A stretch of DNA of 64,000 nucleotides from Lyngbya aestuarii BL J (GTDB lineage: Bacteria; Cyanobacteriota; Cyanobacteriia; Cyanobacteriales; Microcoleaceae): the NCBI RefSeq assembly GCF_000478195.2, contig NZ_AUZM01000008.1, positions 1-64,000 on the forward strand, written 5' to 3'. The notes beneath the pieces are model-generated. The model did not search any database. It was not told the origin of the DNA and was given only the letters and a program-made list of their open reading frames with translations. Made by a program: the position numbers and the translations under genes. Of this stretch, positions 1-6,051 are shown piece by piece; position 1 is the stretch's first letter; each line of letters starts with the position of its first letter.

Positions 1-365
1 CCATCCCAAACCGCCAGTCCAAGTTGGGAATTTTTAACCAGAAATTGATTTCGAGCTTGCATAACTCCCCGTTTATATTGGGGGTAAAGAACTTTAACTT
101 CCTCAGCTTTTGTAAGGAGAATTAGATAATGAAGTTGGTTCGCTCTCGGCCAGAGTGCGGATTGGTCTTGACAAGGAATAATAGCTTTCCAAGTTAGCTG
201 GCGAGCTACCCAAACCTCGGCTGCAAGTTGGTCGGTTCCCAATGCCATGCCAGTGAGAAAAGTAGTACAGCCTCTCTCGATAGCAAAGTTAGTTAATTGT
301 TCAAGACCCTGGTGAACAAGAGGGGAATTTATCCTTCGATGTCCCGTAATAAATGCTGTTTTCAT
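1..365 (-). CDS. SLOG-family protein (YspA/DUF1273-like), 3' end outside window
   Basis: The ORF runs leftward off the window edge, so the C-terminus is missing. The visible 121 residues begin MKTAFITGHR and contain GMALGTDQLAAEV and an IPCQDQ...W segment, the nucleotide-binding Rossmann pattern of SLOG proteins of the YspA/YpsA (DUF1273) type. Such proteins are common in phages and plasmids and are thought to bind a nucleotide or nucleotide-derived ligand; the reaction is unknown. The ATG at 365 is supported by an upstream two-box motif (381-405). A second SLOG protein lies at 2372-2806, so the element carries two. Confidence 0.72.
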   Translation of the reverse strand, partial: MKTAFITGHRRINSPLVHQGLEQLTNFAIERGCTTFLTGMALGTDQLAAEVWVARQLTWKAIIPCQDQSALWPRANQLHYLILLTKAEEVKVLYPQYKRGVMQARNQFLVKNSQLGLAVWD

Positions 366-380
366 TTAAACTGATAAACT

Positions 381-405
381 ATAAAGCAAGACAAGGAAGC
401 GGTAG
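381..405 (-). promoter_or_regulatory. Two-box promoter-like motif upstream of SLOG gene
   Basis: On the minus strand: CTACCGC, ten bases, TGCTTTAT. It lies 15 bases before the SLOG start codon and directly after the T-tract of a terminator hairpin. The first box is a consensus match and the second is a weak match to TGATGTTT. Confidence 0.5.
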
Positions 406-410
406 AAAAT

Positions 411-435
411 AAAAAAACCTCCCCGGTTGGGAAGG
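411..435 (-). terminator. Rho-independent terminator
   Basis: A GC-rich hairpin (CCTTCCC/GGGGAGG with mismatches) is followed on the minus strand by a run of seven T. It closes the small ORF that ends at 452. Confidence 0.7.
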
Positions 436-451
436 CTTGAGAACTCAACGG

Positions 452-610
452 TTATTCGTCGAAGTAAATTCGTTTTATATCCGTTTTCCAATCAGACCAA
501 CGCCACCAAATAGTCAGGTTAATTGGCTTGATATGAATCAAGTTCCATCCCAGAAAGCGATGCTGATTTAGGGCTATGTACCGGGTAAAAAACAAGTAGA
601 AGTGTTTCAT
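452..610 (-). CDS. Small hypothetical protein, 52 aa
   Basis: An uninterrupted 52-codon frame (MKHFYLFFTRY...RIYFDE) rich in aromatic residues, too short for routine ORF calling. Support comes from context: a degenerate two-box motif precedes it (622-646) and a hairpin terminator follows it (411-435), the same layout as the neighbouring leftward genes. No family is recognised. Confidence 0.45.
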   Translation of the reverse strand: MKHFYLFFTRYIALNQHRFLGWNLIHIKPINLTIWWRWSDWKTDIKRIYFDE

Positions 611-621
611 AATTTTGAAGA

Positions 622-646
622 AAAAACCAATAAGATTAGCTGGTAA
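622..646 (-). promoter_or_regulatory. Two-box promoter-like motif, degenerate
   Basis: On the minus strand: TTACCAG, ten bases, TGGTTTTT. The TACC core and the exact 10-base gap are kept; the second box equals that of the copy at 4470-4494. It precedes the 52-aa ORF. Confidence 0.4.
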
Positions 647-664
647 GTTTATGAAAATCCGAAT

Positions 665-688
665 AAAAAAAACTTCCCGGTTGGGAAG
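665..688 (-). terminator. Rho-independent terminator
   Basis: Hairpin CTTCCC...GGGAAG followed on the minus strand by eight T. It ends the oxygenase gene whose stop is at 709. Confidence 0.75.
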
Positions 689-708
689 CTTCTAATGAAT
701 CAGGCTAT

Positions 709-1248
709 CTAAATCAAACTCCGATAACCTTTCTGTTCGTTCAACTGCCAAAATACCAAACTAAACCGTTCTGCTGATTTAATTTGTTTAACTCCATGAA
801 GGACTTTACAGTTAAACTGAAGGATATCGCCATCTTTCAAAAGATAATCGGTTGGGTTCGGTTCGCCATAACTAAACACAGCTTCGCCTAAGTTTACAGA
901 TATTGCTTTAGGTTTTGCATAGGTATGGTCTCGATGTAAGTTGATTCTTCCATCACTAATCTTACCGTTATCAAAGTTGCCTCCAAAAGTCAACAAACCG
1001 ATATTACAATCTGGATAAACTCGTTGACTAAAGTTCCAGATTCTCTCGTCAAAATAACTTTTGGTCAGCTTGCCGTTTCTGAAGTATACCTCATGGAAAA
1101 GCCACAACCGATAACGGCCCTTCGCATAGTTACTGACATCAGCAACCAGTTTATGTTTCATGCTCCGACACCAATCTCTCAGGGCGTTACTATTTTGAAC
1201 TTGATTGATTCGCTTGAAGTCAGTCGGAAATCCTAACTTATGGGTCAT
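709..1248 (-). CDS. 2OG-Fe(II) oxygenase superfamily protein
   Basis: The 179-residue product carries the iron and 2-oxoglutarate ligand set expected for a jelly-roll dioxygenase: an HxD pair in NLHRDHTYA (about residue 105), a distal His in CKVLHGV (about 151) and a basic residue in ERFSLVFWQ (about 160). The family oxidises proteins, nucleic acids or small molecules with 2-oxoglutarate and O2; the small size fits AlkB-like or prolyl-hydroxylase-like phage proteins, but the substrate cannot be read from sequence. The gene has its own motif (1263-1287) and terminator, so it is probably a single-gene unit. Confidence 0.65.
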   Translation of the reverse strand: MTHKLGFPTDFKRINQVQNSNALRDWCRSMKHKLVADVSNYAKGRYRLWLFHEVYFRNGKLTKSYFDERIWNFSQRVYPDCNIGLLTFGGNFDNGKISDGRINLHRDHTYAKPKAISVNLGEAVFSYGEPNPTDYLLKDGDILQFNCKVLHGVKQIKSAERFSLVFWQLNEQKGYRSLI

Positions 1249-1262
1249 GGCAGATTACCTCA

Positions 1263-1287
1263 AAATATCATTCCTTTTCTGCGGTAG
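1263..1287 (-). promoter_or_regulatory. Two-box promoter-like motif
   Basis: On the minus strand: CTACCGC, ten bases, TGATATTT. It lies 14 bases upstream of the oxygenase start codon. Confidence 0.6.
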
Positions 1288-1292
1288 CTCCC

Positions 1293-1325
1293 CAAAAAAT
1301 AAGCTTCCAGTTCCCCGGAAGCTTA
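1293..1325 (-). terminator. Rho-independent terminator
   Basis: Hairpin TAAGCTTCCGGGG...GGAAGCTTA followed on the minus strand by ATTTTTT. It closes the operon 2039-1358 and sits immediately before the next two-box motif. Confidence 0.75.
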
Positions 1326-1357
1326 CTTTAAATTCCCACAAGTATCTTTTGTAAATA

Positions 1358-1705
1358 TCAAGCCAACAAACCCGACCAATCTAATACCTTGTCCGACCAA
1401 AGACCTGAAGCTTCCGATAATTTCTGGCGCTCGTCAATATCAGTCCAAAGCTGACTGAGCCGGGATTCCCATTGAGAAAGTTGAATTTGCAATTGTACTA
1501 ACTCAGCGGCTATTTCTACTTCGGCTTCGGCTGCCGTCCATTCAATAAAAAACTTACTTTCAATCAGCAAATTTTCTACCAAACCGTAATTAACCTCAAA
1601 CAAACTCTGAGATTTAATCCGAGCCAAGTTAGAAGCCAAATTTCCCAACCGAATCGGTAAATCGTCCTGTAAATACCGCTGTTTTAAAGATTCCCAATTT
1701 CTCAT
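1358..1705 (-). CDS. Hypothetical helical protein, 115 aa
   Basis: The protein is predicted largely helical, with an acidic Ala/Glu-rich stretch (EWTAAEAEVEIAAELVQ) and a C-terminal half of coiled-coil character. No family is recognised. Its start is one base after the end of the DUF5674 gene, so the two are co-transcribed. Confidence 0.55.
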   Translation of the reverse strand: MRNWESLKQRYLQDDLPIRLGNLASNLARIKSQSLFEVNYGLVENLLIESKFFIEWTAAEAEVEIAAELVQLQIQLSQWESRLSQLWTDIDERQKLSEASGLWSDKVLDWSGLLA

Positions 1706-1706
1706 T

Positions 1707-2039
1707 TTATTTGTTCGCTAATAAACCTTGAATAATCTTAGCAACTGAAGCTCGAATTATGGGATCTTGAATAGTCATTGAACGGTTGTTTTGGCGAGGG
1801 CGGATATTGATTAGGGACTCGTATTCAATCCTCTGACTAGCCGGATACCAGTCTGCGCCCCAAATGTTAACCTGCTGACATCCTGAACTTAATAATAGCG
1901 CTTCACAATCAGCATGAAGTTCACCACCACCAGCCAAAATGCCCTGCTCAATATCTACTGCAAGTTTAATGTATCCCAAAGTTTCTACCATTCGTTCAAT
2001 TTGTTCTTTTGTTGCAGGTTGTGTGATTAAGTAAATCAT
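1707..2039 (-). CDS. DUF5674 family protein
   Basis: The 110-residue sequence (KLAVDIEQGILAGGGELH, then IWGADWYP, then NIRPRQNNRSM) matches my recollection of DUF5674, a small family of unknown function found in cyanobacteria and other bacteria, often near mobile genes. The length is typical and complete. It is the first gene of a two-gene leftward operon with the 115-aa gene. Upstream there is only a very degenerate two-box motif (TGATGAAA at 2047-2054) after a terminator hairpin. Confidence 0.75.
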   Translation of the reverse strand: MIYLITQPATKEQIERMVETLGYIKLAVDIEQGILAGGGELHADCEALLLSSGCQQVNIWGADWYPASQRIEYESLINIRPRQNNRSMTIQDPIIRASVAKIIQGLLANK

Positions 2040-2072
2040 GGTCTTGTTTCATCAATAAATAAATTCAGGTTG

Positions 2073-2097
2073 AAAAAACCCCCGATTTTACGAGGGT
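2073..2097 (-). terminator. Rho-independent terminator
   Basis: Hairpin ACCCTCG...CGGGGGT followed by TTTTTT on the minus strand. It ends the 48-aa ORF whose stop is at 2117. Confidence 0.65.
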
Positions 2098-2116
2098 GAT
2101 GACGAGTTGAATTTGC

Positions 2117-2263
2117 TTAGAATTCCAGATATTCCTCGCTTAAATTAATCAGCAGTTCCCCTTCCAACATTTCTTCTGATTCTTCGACTTCTTCGGGTGA
2201 GAGAGAATTATCAGGAATAAATCGGGGAATACCACCAACTTCAATCCATTGACCTTCATTCAT
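2117..2263 (-). CDS. Small acidic hypothetical protein, 48 aa
   Basis: A short open frame (MNEGQWIEVGGIPRFIP..., ending SEEYLEF) with a strongly acidic middle (SPEEVEESEEMLEGE). It is below usual ORF length limits, but it is bracketed by a perfect two-box motif upstream (2278-2302) and a terminator downstream. Function unknown. Confidence 0.6.
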   Translation of the reverse strand: MNEGQWIEVGGIPRFIPDNSLSPEEVEESEEMLEGELLINLSEEYLEF

Positions 2264-2277
2264 ATCAAATAACCAAG

Positions 2278-2302
2278 AAACATCAATAAAATGAAGCGGT
2301 AG
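2278..2302 (-). promoter_or_regulatory. Two-box promoter-like motif, consensus copy
   Basis: On the minus strand: CTACCGC, ten bases, TGATGTTT. It lies 14 bases upstream of the 48-aa ORF and directly after a terminator T-tract. Confidence 0.65.
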
Positions 2303-2334
2303 AAAAAAATAAACCCAAGCTAGTGCCTGGGCTT
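2303..2334 (-). terminator. Rho-independent terminator
   Basis: Hairpin AAGCCCAGG...CTTGGGTTT followed by ATTTTTTT on the minus strand. It lies about 40 bases after the SLOG gene 2372-2806. Confidence 0.7.
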
Positions 2335-2371
2335 AATTAATTGGGTTATTGAATGACTCTAACTTTGCCTT

Positions 2372-2806
2372 TCATCTGTTCAATATTTCGTTTTCCCGAG
2401 ACTTACCATCCCAAATTGCTAAACCATAATCAGCCTGAGAGTGCATGGCGATATCCCGCTTTGTATATCCACCGGGAACGTTAACAGTCTTCCAATTTCC
2501 AATATTATTTCTGAGAATGCGAGAATACCAAACTGTAACTTTATGATAGTCTTTCTCTCTTACGAACTTTGCTCTCGACGGAAACCGCCGGGCCGCAAGT
2601 TCGCGCTTATAGAGATAGGCTTGAACCAAACTATCAATTCCATAAGCATCACCAATGAAGATTTCAGCATTTAATTCGATAACTTTGTCAATCCGAGATT
2701 TCATTCTCTTACGAACTTTGCTCTCGCCGGAAACCGCCGGGCCGCAAGTTCGCGCTTCAGCATTAAGAGATTGAATAGACCGAGAACCAGAAATTACAAC
2801 TTTCAT
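2372..2806 (-). CDS. SLOG-family protein with two in-frame repeat insertions
   Basis: A SLOG/Rossmann-type nucleotide-binding protein: MKVVISGSRSI at the N-terminus, IFIGDAYGIDSLVQAYL in the middle, SQADYGLAIWDGKS near the C-terminus. Two copies of a 51-bp palindromic repeat are embedded (2705-2755 and 2556-2606), encoding ARTCGPAVSGESKVRKR and RELAARRFPSRAKFVR in two different frames. Removing the first 51 bp gives SLNAE-MKSRIDKVIELNAE, a natural continuation, so the native protein would be near 110 residues. The frame stays open through both insertions. Whether the enlarged protein is active is unknown. Confidence 0.7.
   Translation of the reverse strand: MKVVISGSRSIQSLNAEARTCGPAVSGESKVRKRMKSRIDKVIELNAEIFIGDAYGIDSLVQAYLYKRELAARRFPSRAKFVREKDYHKVTVWYSRILRNNIGNWKTVNVPGGYTKRDIAMHSQADYGLAIWDGKSRENEILNR
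2556..2606 (-). repeat. 51-bp palindromic repeat, copy A (inside SLOG gene)
   Basis: AGCGCGAACTTGCGG-type element with arms CGAACTT/AAGTTCG and a GC-rich centre (CCGGCGGTTTCCG). It is read in frame within 2372-2806 as RELAARRFPSRAKFVR. One base differs from copy B in the centre (CCGTCG versus CCGGCG). Confidence 0.85.
2705..2755 (-). repeat. 51-bp palindromic repeat, copy B (inside SLOG gene)
   Basis: Same element and orientation as copy A, read in a different frame as ARTCGPAVSGESKVRKR. The length is a multiple of three and the flanking codons join cleanly if it is removed. Confidence 0.85.
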
Positions 2807-2820
2807 TGTCTTAATTTTAG

Positions 2821-2845
2821 AAACATCATCTTCTGAGAGCGGTAG
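2821..2845 (-). promoter_or_regulatory. Two-box promoter-like motif, consensus copy
   Basis: On the minus strand: CTACCGC, ten bases, TGATGTTT, 14 bases before the SLOG start. A weak hairpin with a T7 tract (2861-2889) precedes it and would end the gene at 2904-3413. Confidence 0.65.
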
Positions 2846-2903
2846 TTTATGAGGATGGGTAAAAAAATAAGCCTCAAATAAAGACTTATTTATGTTTAAT
2901 CAA

Positions 2904-3413
2904 CTATTTATCAATCGGCATTTTATACTTTCTCAACACTTGATTCCGCCCAATCATATCAAATTCATAAGGCTTGAGTTCGGTAAGGAGTTTCTTCACA
3001 AAGCTAGTCGCTCTCAAGATTACCTCAGCGTGTTGTTGATAGCCTTCTTCATATACAATCACGGTTGGGACATCGAGTTGATTATCCTGTAGTGCGAAAT
3101 TATATAATTCTAGGGCTAAACGTTTATGGGCGGGAAGTTTTGGAGAGATAGAATTATACCAATCCCAGGGGCGAAGTTTCACCCCTTCCCAGATAAGTTG
3201 CCGGAGTTCTTGAGCAGATTTGTTCCACTTAAAGAAATTATACTCCTTCACTTTCTCTGGGCGATTATTCCCAATCATGAGATATCGAAATCCAATAAGT
3301 TCAATGCCATTCCAATCAATGTCATCCAAGTCTGCGGTCAACTCCATATTCCAATAGTCAATCATATCTTCGGAATAAAGATGAATGGTTGTGCTGAGGA
3401 GAGTATTTTCCAT
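2904..3413 (-). CDS. Hypothetical protein, 169 aa
   Basis: An acidic, Trp/Tyr-rich soluble protein (MENTLLSTTIHLYSEDM..., DDIDWNGIELIGFRY, LRPWDWYNS) with no recognised family, signal peptide or membrane segment. It is a complete frame with its own two-box motif (3430-3454), so probably a single-gene unit of the element. Confidence 0.6.
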   Translation of the reverse strand: MENTLLSTTIHLYSEDMIDYWNMELTADLDDIDWNGIELIGFRYLMIGNNRPEKVKEYNFFKWNKSAQELRQLIWEGVKLRPWDWYNSISPKLPAHKRLALELYNFALQDNQLDVPTVIVYEEGYQQHAEVILRATSFVKKLLTELKPYEFDMIGRNQVLRKYKMPIDK

Positions 3414-3429
3414 TTACTTAATAATCTAA

Positions 3430-3454
3430 AAACATCACTTCCCTTGTGCGATAG
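3430..3454 (-). promoter_or_regulatory. Two-box promoter-like motif
   Basis: On the minus strand: CTATCGC, ten bases, TGATGTTT. It lies 16 bases upstream of the gene starting at 3413. Confidence 0.65.
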
Positions 3455-3473
3455 CTTTCTCTTAACTATCTAT

Positions 3474-3505
3474 AAAAAAAGAAACCCCTATTGCTAGGAG
3501 TTTCC
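3474..3505 (-). terminator. Rho-independent terminator
   Basis: Hairpin GGAAACTCC...GGGGTTTC followed by seven T on the minus strand. It ends the 111-aa gene whose stop is at 3514. Confidence 0.7.
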
Positions 3506-3513
3506 GTGTTTAA

Positions 3514-3849
3514 TTAGTACATAGGCTCGTCGGTTTCAGCAGTTTCTTGGTATTGCTGACTATTACCTGATGCACTGGAATTCTGAGGTTTATTTTGATA
3601 ATATTTCTCGCGAATCTCACGAAGTTCTTTCTCAGTATACTCAAGTTCTTTAACGAACTCTTTCAACTCCGGCAGAGTCATTTCGTGGACTTCATGTTCT
3701 AACCATTCTTTCTCAAAGACTTTATAGAGTTCAAGCGCTTTGAGTTTCTCATTCTTATTTTCAGACTTATAGACAGTCCAAGAAAGAATCCGCAAAGAAT
3801 CCAACAAAAGAGATTTCTGTTTGTCAGACTTAGAAGGAATAGAAATCAT
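3514..3849 (-). CDS. Hypothetical helical protein, 111 aa
   Basis: A highly charged, helix-rich protein (KALELYKVFEKEWLEHEVHEM, LEYTEKELREIREKYYQ) with a disordered Gln/Ser/Thr-rich tail (NKPQNSSASGNSQQYQ). A short coiled coil is likely. No family is recognised. Its own two-box motif is at 3863-3887. Confidence 0.55.
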   Translation of the reverse strand: MISIPSKSDKQKSLLLDSLRILSWTVYKSENKNEKLKALELYKVFEKEWLEHEVHEMTLPELKEFVKELEYTEKELREIREKYYQNKPQNSSASGNSQQYQETAETDEPMY

Positions 3850-3862
3850 GAGAAAATACCAA

Positions 3863-3887
3863 AAACATCATTTACTTTTGGCGATAG
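3863..3887 (-). promoter_or_regulatory. Two-box promoter-like motif
   Basis: On the minus strand: CTATCGC, ten bases, TGATGTTT, 13 bases upstream of the ATG at 3849. Confidence 0.65.
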
Positions 3888-3974
3888 CCCTCGATCAGCA
3901 AAGTCTGTAAAAAACAAGACTAATATAGATTTTAGACCTAATAAATCCGGTTTTTTTGCCATTCATAGCTGTTA

Positions 3975-4199
3975 TCATATTTTGTCAATTTCCCAAATTG
4001 AATACCGAGCAAAACGAATTGTTAAACCCGGAAAATAAACTAACACCCCATCTGAGAATATTCCAAATACAATCCCCGTCATTCCCCGATAGTCAATCTT
4101 TCCCGTTAAGTCTAGTCCAATGATTTTTACCTTTTGGCGTTTCTTGAATTTCGGGAATAATGGTAACTCTAATTGAATAAAGTTGGGTTGCTTTTTCAT
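3975..4199 (-). CDS. Small basic hypothetical protein, 74 aa
   Basis: A basic N-terminal half (FPKFKKRQKVKIIGLDLTG) precedes a beta-rich segment (MTGIVFGIFSDGVLVYFPGL) that could form an SH3-like small barrel; this is inference from pattern only. No two-box motif is visible directly upstream, unlike most neighbours, so it may be read through from the gene at 4258-4455. Confidence 0.5.
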   Translation of the reverse strand: MKKQPNFIQLELPLFPKFKKRQKVKIIGLDLTGKIDYRGMTGIVFGIFSDGVLVYFPGLTIRFARYSIWEIDKI

Positions 4200-4211
4200 T
4201 TATTTTAGTTT

Positions 4212-4239
4212 ACAGAAAGAAAGCCCCCATTTGGAGGCT
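4212..4239 (-). terminator. Probable terminator, short T-tract
   Basis: Hairpin AGCCTCC...GGGGGCT followed on the minus strand by TTCTTTCT. The imperfect T-run suggests a leaky terminator, which would let transcription reach the 74-aa gene. Confidence 0.5.
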
Positions 4240-4257
4240 AAATTTATGGATACCTAG

Positions 4258-4455
4258 TTAGTTATTGCTAATGCTAAATTCAACTTGTATAGCAAGTTTT
4301 CTGGCTATTTCCAGGTTCTCCGCATCTACCAATAAATTAAATGCTTGAGTATTCCCATTCATAAATCTCTCTGTTTTAAATGGAATTTCTGCATCTTTCA
4401 TTACTGTGGTGATATACTTAAATTGAGTTATGTAGAAACTGGATACTACTTCCAT
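4258..4455 (-). CDS. Hypothetical protein, 65 aa (DUF2007-like pattern)
   Basis: The short sequence (YITTVMKDAEIPFKTERFMNG, LLVDAENLEIARKL) resembles the DUF2007 pattern, in which small alpha/beta proteins pair an 'AGIP' segment with a late 'LVxxxxxxxAxxL' strand-helix. The match is by eye and tentative. A two-box motif lies at 4470-4494. Confidence 0.5.
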   Translation of the reverse strand: MEVVSSFYITQFKYITTVMKDAEIPFKTERFMNGNTQAFNLLVDAENLEIARKLAIQVEFSISNN

Positions 4456-4469
4456 TATTTTTCCTCAAA

Positions 4470-4494
4470 AAAAACCAAAATCATTAAACGGTAG
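4470..4494 (-). promoter_or_regulatory. Two-box promoter-like motif, variant
   Basis: On the minus strand: CTACCGT, ten bases, TGGTTTTT, 14 bases upstream of the ATG at 4455. Confidence 0.5.
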
Positions 4495-4507
4495 GTAATC
4501 TTCAAAT

Positions 4508-4530
4508 AAAAAAGCCTCCTATTGGAGACT
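4508..4530 (-). terminator. Rho-independent terminator
   Basis: Hairpin AGTCTCC...GGAGGCT followed by TTTTTT on the minus strand, ending the operon 5045-4563. Confidence 0.7.
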
Positions 4531-4562
4531 AAATTGTTTACCCGATTTAAAACTAAAAACAA

Positions 4563-4778
4563 TTAACAGCGAGGGAGTTCATCGCGATATCCCATATCGG
4601 AATAGTCGAAATTCCACTGTTCAACCCCGTCCAAAAGGTCGTGATTGGCTCTCCAAAAATCCATAGTTTCGTCATTGGTGTAATGCTTTTTCAAAGTAAA
4701 CATTACATCATCAATTGAAAGCCCCAAATCCCTCATAAGCTGACCAAGTTCAGCCCATTTTTGCTCTGAATTATTCAT
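4563..4778 (-). CDS. Small hypothetical protein, 71 aa
   Basis: An acidic helical protein (EQKWAELGQLMRDLGLSIDDV, YTNDETMDFWRANHDLL) of unknown function. It starts 9 bases after the end of the 85-aa gene, so the two form an operon closed by the terminator at 4508-4530. Confidence 0.55.
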   Translation of the reverse strand: MNNSEQKWAELGQLMRDLGLSIDDVMFTLKKHYTNDETMDFWRANHDLLDGVEQWNFDYSDMGYRDELPRC

Positions 4779-4787
4779 CTTCTTTTC

Positions 4788-5045
4788 CTATTTATTGTAA
4801 TAATCTTCAACAAGAGCTTTAAGAAAATCAGTTCCGAGGGTATTCAATGCAGAAGTAGCTTCGCTAAATTGCTTAAACTTTTCAAAAGCATAAAGGCGTT
4901 GTCCAGAATCTTCTTCTCCCGGTTCAATCCCAACAACTTCACAAAACCGAAAGAAATTAAGATTCCAATGTTGGGTACTAATTGCTGTGCAAAAATATTT
5001 TACAAGCTGTTCAGAAGATTTGGTGCTAATTTGAGTTTTGTTCAT
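4788..5045 (-). CDS. Small hypothetical protein, 85 aa
   Basis: A helical protein of unknown function (STKSSEQLVKYFCTAISTQ, EKFKQFSEATSALNTLG). First gene of a two-gene operon. Its leader is longer than elsewhere in the element, about 65 bases from the second box of the motif at 5111-5135. Confidence 0.55.
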   Translation of the reverse strand: MNKTQISTKSSEQLVKYFCTAISTQHWNLNFFRFCEVVGIEPGEEDSGQRLYAFEKFKQFSEATSALNTLGTDFLKALVEDYYNK

Positions 5046-5110
5046 TTTTCTACCTCAAGTTAATAAGAAAAGCCTTTGATTGCCAATAGGTTTGTTCTCA
5101 AAGGTAAACA

Positions 5111-5135
5111 TTGCATCAAAACAAGATAGCGGTAG
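5111..5135 (-). promoter_or_regulatory. Two-box promoter-like motif
   Basis: On the minus strand: CTACCGC, ten bases, TGATGCAA. It lies 65 bases upstream of the 85-aa gene, the longest leader in the set. Confidence 0.55.
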
Positions 5136-5140
5136 ACAAT

Positions 5141-5187
5141 AAAAAAGAGCCTTCAATGCCAACCCTAATTGGTCAACATTAAAAGCT
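5141..5187 (-). terminator. Terminator hairpin with T6 tract
   Basis: A long imperfect hairpin (arms around GCATTGAAGGCTC and AGCTTTTAATG...CCAA) followed by TTTTTT on the minus strand. It ends any transcript begun at the orphan motif 5207-5231. Confidence 0.55.
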
Positions 5188-5206
5188 TAAAGCAAAGCAA
5201 TAGGTA

Positions 5207-5231
5207 ATGATTCAACCCCAAAAGACGGTAG
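5207..5231 (-). promoter_or_regulatory. Orphan two-box motif, no ORF downstream
   Basis: On the minus strand: CTACCGT, ten bases, TGAATCAT. Only a terminator hairpin (5141-5187), and no convincing ORF, lies between it and the next motif. It could drive a transcript of about 60-90 nt or be decayed. Confidence 0.35.
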
Positions 5232-5236
5232 GGAAA

Positions 5237-5539
5237 TTACTTGAAAATTAAATTTGGATAGCATCCCGATTTCATCACCTGACTTTGGGTGAGATACCCC
5301 CGCCGAAACGCCCATTCAATTCCCCTTGAAATCTTTAACCAATCCGGGGCAACCATCAAATAGGGAATCCCGCTATTCTCCGCCCTTTCTCCAAAGTCGT
5401 ATTCCCAAACTCCGGGTTTAACCTTCGCGCAGCAAAACCAATATTCCAGACCGCCGACAGTCCAGATAATTTCCAGTTTCCCCGTTCGCGCATCCGCCCC
5501 GGCTTTCCCAATCTTGCAAATCTCGGAACCATCGCCCAT
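5237..5539 (-). CDS. Hypothetical protein, 100 aa
   Basis: The ATG at 5539 is chosen over a TTG two codons upstream. The product (MGDGSEICKIGKAGADARTG, GGLEYWFCCAKVKPGVWEY) is a compact, probably beta-rich protein with no recognised family. A TGATATTT box is present 5 bases upstream, but no first box lies at the correct spacing, so its promoter is unclear. Confidence 0.5.
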   Translation of the reverse strand: MGDGSEICKIGKAGADARTGKLEIIWTVGGLEYWFCCAKVKPGVWEYDFGERAENSGIPYLMVAPDWLKISRGIEWAFRRGYLTQSQVMKSGCYPNLIFK

Positions 5540-5619
5540 TAACAAAATATCAATCGTAAAATAGCCAATAACATTATCTGCTATTTAACAAATAACGCTA
5601 TTAGCTTGCTACCGGGATA

Positions 5620-5976
5620 TTATTTCAGAGACTTTACCAATCTCTTAACTGATTCAGGAGTTAGTTCACGAACTTTAAACTCTAGGGGAAAGTCGAGACT
5701 ACGTTTAGCTTGGCGGAGTTCTTCACAGTGACCATCGAGGGTTTGAATAATATTCTTGAGTTTGGGATATTCAGTTTTAGACTTGCAGCCGATATAGGTG
5801 ATAAAGCTTTCAAATCCAGATTGGTGTTCTGGAATTTCAGACCAGTTAAACTTGTTGCTGAACGTTCCACAAATAATGACACGCTTACTGAGTTGAACAA
5901 CTTGAAAATTTCCATGGGGTGAAGATTTTAAAATTTTACCTGAAATTCCTGCAAATTTGATAGAATTAGTAATCAT
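5620..5976 (-). CDS. Hypothetical protein, 118 aa
   Basis: The frame is open from 6009, but the two-box motif at 5992-6016 covers the first codons of that longer version, so the second ATG (5976) is the likely start. The product begins MITNSIKFAGISGKILKSS and has a basic C-terminal half (LRQAKRSLDFPLEFKVREL). No family recognised. Confidence 0.55.
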   Translation of the reverse strand: MITNSIKFAGISGKILKSSPHGNFQVVQLSKRVIICGTFSNKFNWSEIPEHQSGFESFITYIGCKSKTEYPKLKNIIQTLDGHCEELRQAKRSLDFPLEFKVRELTPESVKRLVKSLK

Positions 5977-5991
5977 GTGCAAAACAAACCA

Positions 5992-6016
5992 AAACATCAC
6001 AAAAATCAAGCGGTAG
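5992..6016 (-). promoter_or_regulatory. Two-box promoter-like motif, consensus copy
   Basis: On the minus strand: CTACCGC, ten bases, TGATGTTT. It lies in the divergent gap between the leftward 118-aa gene and the rightward lysin gene, and it fixes the leftward start at 5976. Confidence 0.65.
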
Positions 6017-6051
6017 TCTAAAATAGATTATCGCTTCTTTTTATATAGCTA

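Noticed and set aside
5545-5552. TGATATTT box upstream of the 100-aa gene
   Set aside because: No CTAYCGC box lies at the 10-base spacing and it is only 5 bases from the start codon, so it is not counted as a motif copy.
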